From Limimaricola soesokkakensis (GTDB lineage Bacteria > Pseudomonadota > Alphaproteobacteria > Rhodobacterales > Rhodobacteraceae), in assembly GCF_900172345.1 (NCBI RefSeq), contig NZ_FWFY01000011.1, positions 85,091 through 149,090 of the forward strand: DNA of 64,000 bases, written 5' to 3'. Below are positions 60,301 through 64,000 of the stretch, piece after piece (positions within the stretch are counted from its first letter, which is position 1; every line of letters begins with the position of its first letter). The notes under the pieces are model-generated. The model was not told the DNA's origin. It was given only the letters and a program-made list of their open reading frames with translations, and searched no databases. A program made the position numbers and the translations under genes.

Positions 60301-63300
60301 AGGGCGGCGAGATCCATGCCGACATGGCCGCTGGCGCGGTGGTGCGCGGCATGACCCGCCAGGTGGGCAACGAGATCGACGAGTTCGTCACCGACGCGCT
60401 GCGCTCGAACCTGCTGGGCCTGCCGCTCGATCTTGCGGCGATCAACCTCGCCCGCGGCCGCGATACGGCGATACCAACGCTGAACATGGCGCGGGAGCAG
60501 TTCTACACCATGACCGGCGACACCCAGCTCAAGCCCTATGACAGCTGGTTCGACTTCACCCTCAACATCAAGAACCCGGCCTCGGTCGTGAACTTCATCG
60601 CGGCCTACGGCACCCATGCCACCTTGGACGCCGCCCAGACCCTGGCCGAGAAGCGCGATGCCGCGATGAAGCTGGTCTTCGGCGGTGAAGGCGCGCCGCT
60701 CGACCGGCAGGCCTTCCTGAACGCCACTGGCAGCTATGCCAGCGACAAGGGTGGTCTCGACAAGGTCGATTTCTGGATCGGCGGTCTCGCCGAGGCGATC
60801 GCGCCCTTCGGCGGCATGCTCGGCTCCACCTTCAACTTCATCTTCGAGACGCAGCTCGAGGCGCTGCAGGACGGCGACCGGTTCTACTACCTGGCGCGCA
60901 CGGCGAGCATGAACTTCCTGGCGGAGCTCGAGAACAACTCCTTCGCAAGCATGATCGTCGAGAACACCGACGCCACGCACCTGCCGATCGACGTCTTCGC
61001 GACGCCGAGCTACGTCCTAGAGGTCGACCAGACCAAGCAGTACAACCACGGGATGGGCAGCGATGACCCGTTCGAGGCGTCGCTCTTCGACCCGCAGGTG
61101 AACAAGCTGGTGATCCGCGCCAACGAGAACTCGCTGCAGTTCACCGGTGGCGACCACGTGGTGCTCGGCGGCACCGAAGGCAATGACACGCTGATCGCCG
61201 GCATCGGCGACGACTCGATCTGGGGCGACGGTGGCAATGACCGCATCGAAGGCGGCCACGGCAACGACAACATCGACGGCGGCGCCGGCGACGACATCAT
61301 CACCGATCTCGGTGGCGACGACGTCATCAAGGGCAATGACGGCAACGACGTCATCCATGGTGGCCCCGGCGGGAACCTGATCATCGGCGGTCGCGGCTCC
61401 GACTTCATCATCACCGGCGAGGACTTCTCGGAGGTCTTCGCGGGACCGGGCAACGACTTCATCCTCGGCACCACCACCAACGAGGCGCCGATCGGCGGCG
61501 AGGGAGACGACTGGTTCGAGGGCGGCAGCCAGGACGGCGCGATGGGCGACAACTCGGACGCCTTCGGCGCCGACACCATCGCCGGCCACGACGTCTTCTT
61601 CGGCCGCGACGGCTTCAATGAGTTCGTGGCCGAGGGTGGCGACGACATCATGGTCAGCTCGGTCGGCATCACCCGCAACGAGGGCATGTCCGGCTTCGAC
61701 TGGGTCAGCTACATCGGGCGCAGCTCGGTCTATGCCGACCTGAACCTGCCGGCCTTCGACGAGACGCCCATCCCGCCGGACGAGAACACGGCCCTGGATC
61801 GCTACGAAGCGGTCGAGGGCCTGTCTGGCTCGCATGGCAATGACGTGCTGATTGGCTCCGAGGTGGACGATCTCGGCGTGATCCCGCCCGCAGTGCCCGG
61901 CGGCGAAGAGGAGGGAGCACCCCTCGAGCCCGCCGGCAACGGCCAGCAGGGCAGCATCCTGACCGCGGCGGGCATCGCCCGGATCGATGGGCTGCAGGAG
62001 CTGCTCGGGGCGGGCGTGAACGAGTTCCGTAGCGGCAACATCATTCTGGGCGGCGGCGGCAGCGACCGGATCGAGGGTCTGGGCGGCGACGACATCATCG
62101 ACGGCGACAGCTATATCAACGTCCGCATCGCCCGGCAGGGCACCAACGAGACCTGGACGACCATGGTCGGCGACCTGCAGAAAAGGATGCTGGCGGGCGA
62201 GATCAACCCGAGCGAGCTCTACATCGTGCGCGAGATCCTCGATGGCGGCAAACCGGGCGACATCGACACCGCCGTCTATGCGGGACAGGCCATCGACTAC
62301 CAGGTTTTCACAAATGCCGCCGGTGGCCTCACGGTCCTGGACATGAACCCCGATGATGGTGACACGGGCTCCGATCAGCTCTACAACATCGAGCGGATCG
62401 AGTTCTCCGATCAGACGATGATCATTCAGGGCGATCCTCCGGTGCCGGTCGACGTCGTTCTTTCAATTGCGGATGCGCCGACGCGGATCGAGACCGGCGA
62501 CACCGGGTCCACCAACCTGGCCTTCGGCCTGAGCCTGAACGACACAAGCTTCAGCGGCAGTCTGCGGGTGGGCTTCAACGTCGGTGCGGTGACGGGTCAG
62601 GCCCAGATCGTCAGCTTCGTCGACGGGCTCGGCACGCTGACCGTACCGGTCGTCAATGACAACGTGCCCAACGGCACCGATACGAGGGTGGTCACCTTGA
62701 CCGGGGCCACCGGAATCGGCGCGACGGTAACGCTCGGCACCGCGACCGCCAGCGGCATGGTCACCGAGGATGACGTCACTGCCATCCTTCTCTCGATCGC
62801 CGACGCGCCGATGCTGGTCGAGACCGGCGACACCGGAACCACCAACCTGGCCTTCGGCCTGAACCTGAACAATACCGGCTTCAACGGTGATCTGCAGGTG
62901 AACTTCGACACCAGCACGGCGACCGGTCAGAGCCAGGCCGTCAGCTTCGTCAATGGCATCGGCACGCTGACCGTGCAGGTCCCCAATGACGACCTGGCCA
63001 ACGGCACCGAGATGATGGCGGTCACCTTGACCGGGGCCACTGGCACCGGCACGACGGTGGCGCTCGGCACCACGACGGCCAGCGGCATGGTCACCGAGGA
63101 CGATGGCACGGCCATCGTTCTTTCGATCACCGATGCGCCGATGCAGGTCGAGACCGGCGATACCGGAACTACCAACCTGGCCTTCGGCCTGAGCGTGGAC
63201 GACACCACCTTCACCGGCACTCTGCAGGTGAACTTCGACATCGGCACGGCGGCCGCCCAGACCCAGGCCGTCAGCTTCGTCAATGGCGTCGGCACGCTGA

Positions 63301-64000
63301 TCGTGCCGGTCGACAATGACGATGTCGACGACGGCGCCGAGATGGTGGGGGTCACCCTGACCGGGGCCACCGGCACCGGCGTGGTGGCGACGCTCGGCAC
63401 CGCGACCGCCAACGGCATGGTCACCGAGGACGACGTCATTCCCGTCATTCTGTCGATCGCCAATGCGCCGACAGTGGCCGAGGCCGGCGACACGGGGACC
63501 ACCGATCTCGCCTTCGGCCTGAGCCTGGACGACACCGGCTTCACCGGCAATCTGACGGTGAGCTTCAGCGTCGGTGCGGCGACGGGCCAGAGCCAGACCG
63601 TCAACTTCATGAACGGGCTCGGCACGCTGACCGTGCCGGTCGCCAATGACGATGTCGACGACGGCGACGAGATGGTGGCGGTCACCCTGACCGGGGCGAC
63701 CGGGACCGGTGCGGCGGTGACGCTCGGCACCGCGACCGCCAGCGGCATGGTCACCGAGGACGACGTGGCGCCCCCGCCTGTCGACGTCCTTCTGTCGATC
63801 ACCAACGCGCTGACGGTGGCCGAGACCGGCGACACCGGGACCACCGATCTCGACTTCGGGCTGAGCCTGGACGACACCACCTTCAGCGGCGATCTGACGG
63901 TGACCTACAACGCCGGCTCGGCGACGAACCAGACCCAGGCCGTCAGCTTCGCGGCTGGCATCGGCACGCTGACCGTGCAGGTCGCCAATGACGATGTCGA
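57303..64000 (+). CDS. Giant secreted heme peroxidase with RTX and Calx-beta repeats, 3' end outside window
   Basis: One open frame, at least 2,232 codons, from ATG 57303 behind AGGAG. Parts in order: peroxidase N-terminus (residues 1-141); an Ala-rich helical insertion (about 142-550) with tandem repeats; the animal-type heme peroxidase core (about 556-1240); RTX glycine-rich calcium repeats (about 1289-1410 and 1580-1605); Calx-beta-like repeats from about 1718 on. Core residues match myeloperoxidase: Gln585, Asp588 and distal His589 in FGQFFDH; Arg819 and Glu822 in GRVNE; proximal His957 in YRFGHSML; Asn1048 in AINLARGRD. There is no Sec signal, so type I secretion is expected. Closest described relatives by architecture are the Mn(II)-oxidising peroxidase MopA and 'peroxicins'. 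Confidence 0.9.
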   Translation, partial: MANYIKSDLDFILAQIKIAEAHTEAMKSGADPRTSLLQLIGNAPNLSFGLRTVDGSLNNLIAGQTDFGQADQAFPRLTTPYYLDEQDGDMMSFGPGGTITNTDYGTNGNVADADPRTISNLIVTQDVSNPAAIRAALKAAGVEGTAQTAATNAISAAYKATLNANGANAEVEAATAVVSGASADASAAVAALNAATALQLSYTAGVAMASSVPAAISDVQTAAGNLITALNDIPGEPVPVPPFTLIEPVQADYVVTADFNTAHAQWVDAAPTDPEPLATDFPGVAAFETAHAQWVDAQVAHAALEPDPADFADPTAYDAALVQWAADAPTEPLATDFPDVAAFETAHAQWVVAQENYAIAEPLPTDFPDVAAFDAAHDQWATAQAAHAAAETQYQTDLVAFDNATIAATDAFDAAMAAASSAVTAAGAVVTALGDNPTDGAQTLEALANDLRTAIEGIEEGGFLPADAATITSALDAFNGAPALAQSNIGELTTLGNNAGVDRAVAQVAADEATTALDAANDDLAIAQVAANTAGTPEETAAALQGLLDDFGLQTDENGGLVIENRAPDEGLSAPFNSWMTLFGQFFDHGLDLVTKGGNGTIYMPLQPDDPLYVEGSNTNFMALTRASIDTQNQTTPHVDQNQTYSSHPSHQVFLREWVPDGSGKPVETGKLITGSNGGMATWADVKVQARDILGIELDDADVLAVPALITDLYGNAEMGPNGFPQVVMADGTIMEGNPNNPVDATFAAKTGHAFLVDIAHNAVPGTVDHDRNPATPDIEITPDNDGIPNSVLIANGFGINEQYDNELLDAHFMAGDGRVNENIGLTAVHHIFHSEHNRLVDYSINQVIMPAMVNETGTPEEAAADLAFLNEWLRVKLPEGTDPATVDFSTLQWDGARLFQLAKFGTEMQYQHLVFEDFARKMQPQIDVFLAPVGYDTTIDPSILAEFAHTVYRFGHSMLTETIDRLDPSFNAIGTDWSTQDAEQIGLIEAFLNPIEYNKGGEIHADMAAGAVVRGMTRQVGNEIDEFVTDALRSNLLGLPLDLAAINLARGRDTAIPTLNMAREQFYTMTGDTQLKPYDSWFDFTLNIKNPASVVNFIAAYGTHATLDAAQTLAEKRDAAMKLVFGGEGAPLDRQAFLNATGSYASDKGGLDKVDFWIGGLAEAIAPFGGMLGSTFNFIFETQLEALQDGDRFYYLARTASMNFLAELENNSFASMIVENTDATHLPIDVFATPSYVLEVDQTKQYNHGMGSDDPFEASLFDPQVNKLVIRANENSLQFTGGDHVVLGGTEGNDTLIAGIGDDSIWGDGGNDRIEGGHGNDNIDGGAGDDIITDLGGDDVIKGNDGNDVIHGGPGGNLIIGGRGSDFIITGEDFSEVFAGPGNDFILGTTTNEAPIGGEGDDWFEGGSQDGAMGDNSDAFGADTIAGHDVFFGRDGFNEFVAEGGDDIMVSSVGITRNEGMSGFDWVSYIGRSSVYADLNLPAFDETPIPPDENTALDRYEAVEGLSGSHGNDVLIGSEVDDLGVIPPAVPGGEEEGAPLEPAGNGQQGSILTAAGIARIDGLQELLGAGVNEFRSGNIILGGGGSDRIEGLGGDDIIDGDSYINVRIARQGTNETWTTMVGDLQKRMLAGEINPSELYIVREILDGGKPGDIDTAVYAGQAIDYQVFTNAAGGLTVLDMNPDDGDTGSDQLYNIERIEFSDQTMIIQGDPPVPVDVVLSIADAPTRIETGDTGSTNLAFGLSLNDTSFSGSLRVGFNVGAVTGQAQIVSFVDGLGTLTVPVVNDNVPNGTDTRVVTLTGATGIGATVTLGTATASGMVTEDDVTAILLSIADAPMLVETGDTGTTNLAFGLNLNNTGFNGDLQVNFDTSTATGQSQAVSFVNGIGTLTVQVPNDDLANGTEMMAVTLTGATGTGTTVALGTTTASGMVTEDDGTAIVLSITDAPMQVETGDTGTTNLAFGLSVDDTTFTGTLQVNFDIGTAAAQTQAVSFVNGVGTLIVPVDNDDVDDGAEMVGVTLTGATGTGVVATLGTATANGMVTEDDVIPVILSIANAPTVAEAGDTGTTDLAFGLSLDDTGFTGNLTVSFSVGAATGQSQTVNFMNGLGTLTVPVANDDVDDGDEMVAVTLTGATGTGAAVTLGTATASGMVTEDDVAPPPVDVLLSITNALTVAETGDTGTTDLDFGLSLDDTTFSGDLTVTYNAGSATNQTQAVSFAAGIGTLTVQVANDDV
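58053..58475 (+). repeat. Tandem ~30-residue repeats inside the peroxidase insertion
   Basis: Four to five helical repeats with the pattern EPLATDFPDVAAFETAHAQW, beginning near 58125, 58215, 58293 and 58383, plus a degenerate first copy near 58053. Spacing is 78-90 bases. Copies at 58125 and 58293 differ at about 3 of 70 bases, so a two-repeat, 168-base unit was duplicated recently. The region is Ala-rich and probably an extended helical or coiled-coil spacer. Confidence 0.85.
61167..61530 (+). repeat. RTX nonapeptide calcium-binding repeats
   Basis: Repeated GGxGxDxxx units (GGTEGNDTLIAG, GDGGNDRIEGGHGNDNIDGG, GAGDDIITD, GNDGNDVIHGG) form a parallel beta-roll that folds on binding calcium outside the cell. 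A second short block (GGGGSDRIEGLGGDDIIDG) lies at 62046-62110. These repeats are the hallmark of type I secreted proteins. Confidence 0.93.
62454..64000 (+). repeat. Five Calx-beta-like repeats of 110 residues
   Basis: Units opening with LSIADAP(x)xxETGDTGTTNLAFGL and closing with GATGTGxxVTLGTxTASGMVTEDD. Anchor Leu codons are at 62460, 62790, 63120, 63450 and 63792, so the period is exactly 330 bases for the first three steps and 342 for the last, where a Pro-rich linker is added. The fifth copy runs off the window. Calx-beta-type modules are beta-sandwiches found in adhesins and secreted surface proteins. Confidence 0.85.

Noticed and set aside
62597..63880. Two minus-strand frames with repeated Val/Pro/Ser motifs
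   Set aside because: They mirror the Calx-beta array of the peroxidase gene; their apparent repeats come from the repeated DNA.

Overview
The window is GC-rich, densely packed DNA from an alphaproteobacterium, almost certainly a member of the Rhodobacteraceae/Roseobacter group. The support is the gene content and order: a YcbB-type L,D-transpeptidase divergent from a DUF882 peptidase, glnB-glnA, yajC-secD-secF running into ccmABCDG, der-bamB-TPR protein, ccmI-ruvX-DUF1289, and a fused mrpAB-CDEFG antiporter operon. Family identifications come from reading the translated sequence; no database search was run.

Layout. 1-3.4 kb: cell-wall genes (L,D-transpeptidase fragment, DUF882 peptidase) and a LysR regulator divergent from a VOC/glyoxalase protein. 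3.4-8.5 kb: trigger factor behind tRNA-Leu(TAG), NAD(P)HX repair enzyme, PII and glutamine synthetase. 8.7-17.7 kb: an unrecognised protein, purB, a solo LuxR regulator, an orphan FliG-like protein, an LpxL-type acyltransferase, a DUF1223 protein and aconitase. 17.8-24.8 kb (minus strand): a decayed diheme cytochrome c gene, then, in transcription order, yajC-secD-secF-Mth938-ccmA-ccmB-ccmC-ccmD-ccmG. 25.0-30.7 kb: serS, a TspO-like membrane protein, der-bamB-TPR. 31.0-39.7 kb: an RND efflux pair, a Bcr/CflA-type MFS exporter, an Atm1-type ABC exporter and a LOG protein. 39.8-46 kb: host-attachment protein, superoxide dismutase, small acidic membrane protein, ccmI-ruvX-DUF1289, TauE, dusA. 46.3-52.4 kb: complete Mrp antiporter. 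52.4-55.9 kb: PhoD-like phosphatase and an OmpR/EnvZ-type two-component system. 56.05 kb: tRNA-Thr(TGT), followed by about 1.2 kb with no convincing gene.

The most unusual locus is the last one. From 57303 to the window edge runs a single open frame (more than 2,230 codons, not closed). It encodes a secreted animal-type heme peroxidase carrying a long Ala-rich helical insertion with tandem ~30-residue repeats, RTX calcium-binding repeats and at least five 110-residue Calx-beta-like repeats. The arrangement resembles the Mn(II)-oxidising peroxidase MopA and bacterial 'peroxicins'. It lies next to a tRNA gene and a gene-poor, AT-richer stretch, which suggests accessory DNA, although no integrase or second attachment site is visible.

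Most of the window is housekeeping: protein export, cytochrome c maturation, nitrogen assimilation, envelope assembly and ion homeostasis. Smaller oddities include three convergent gene pairs whose stop codons overlap within a CTAG tetranucleotide, a ccmA that seems to need a CTG start, an NtrC-like site before glnB, an RND permease with an extra membrane hairpin, and a cytochrome c gene broken by three frame changes with its first heme motif mutated.
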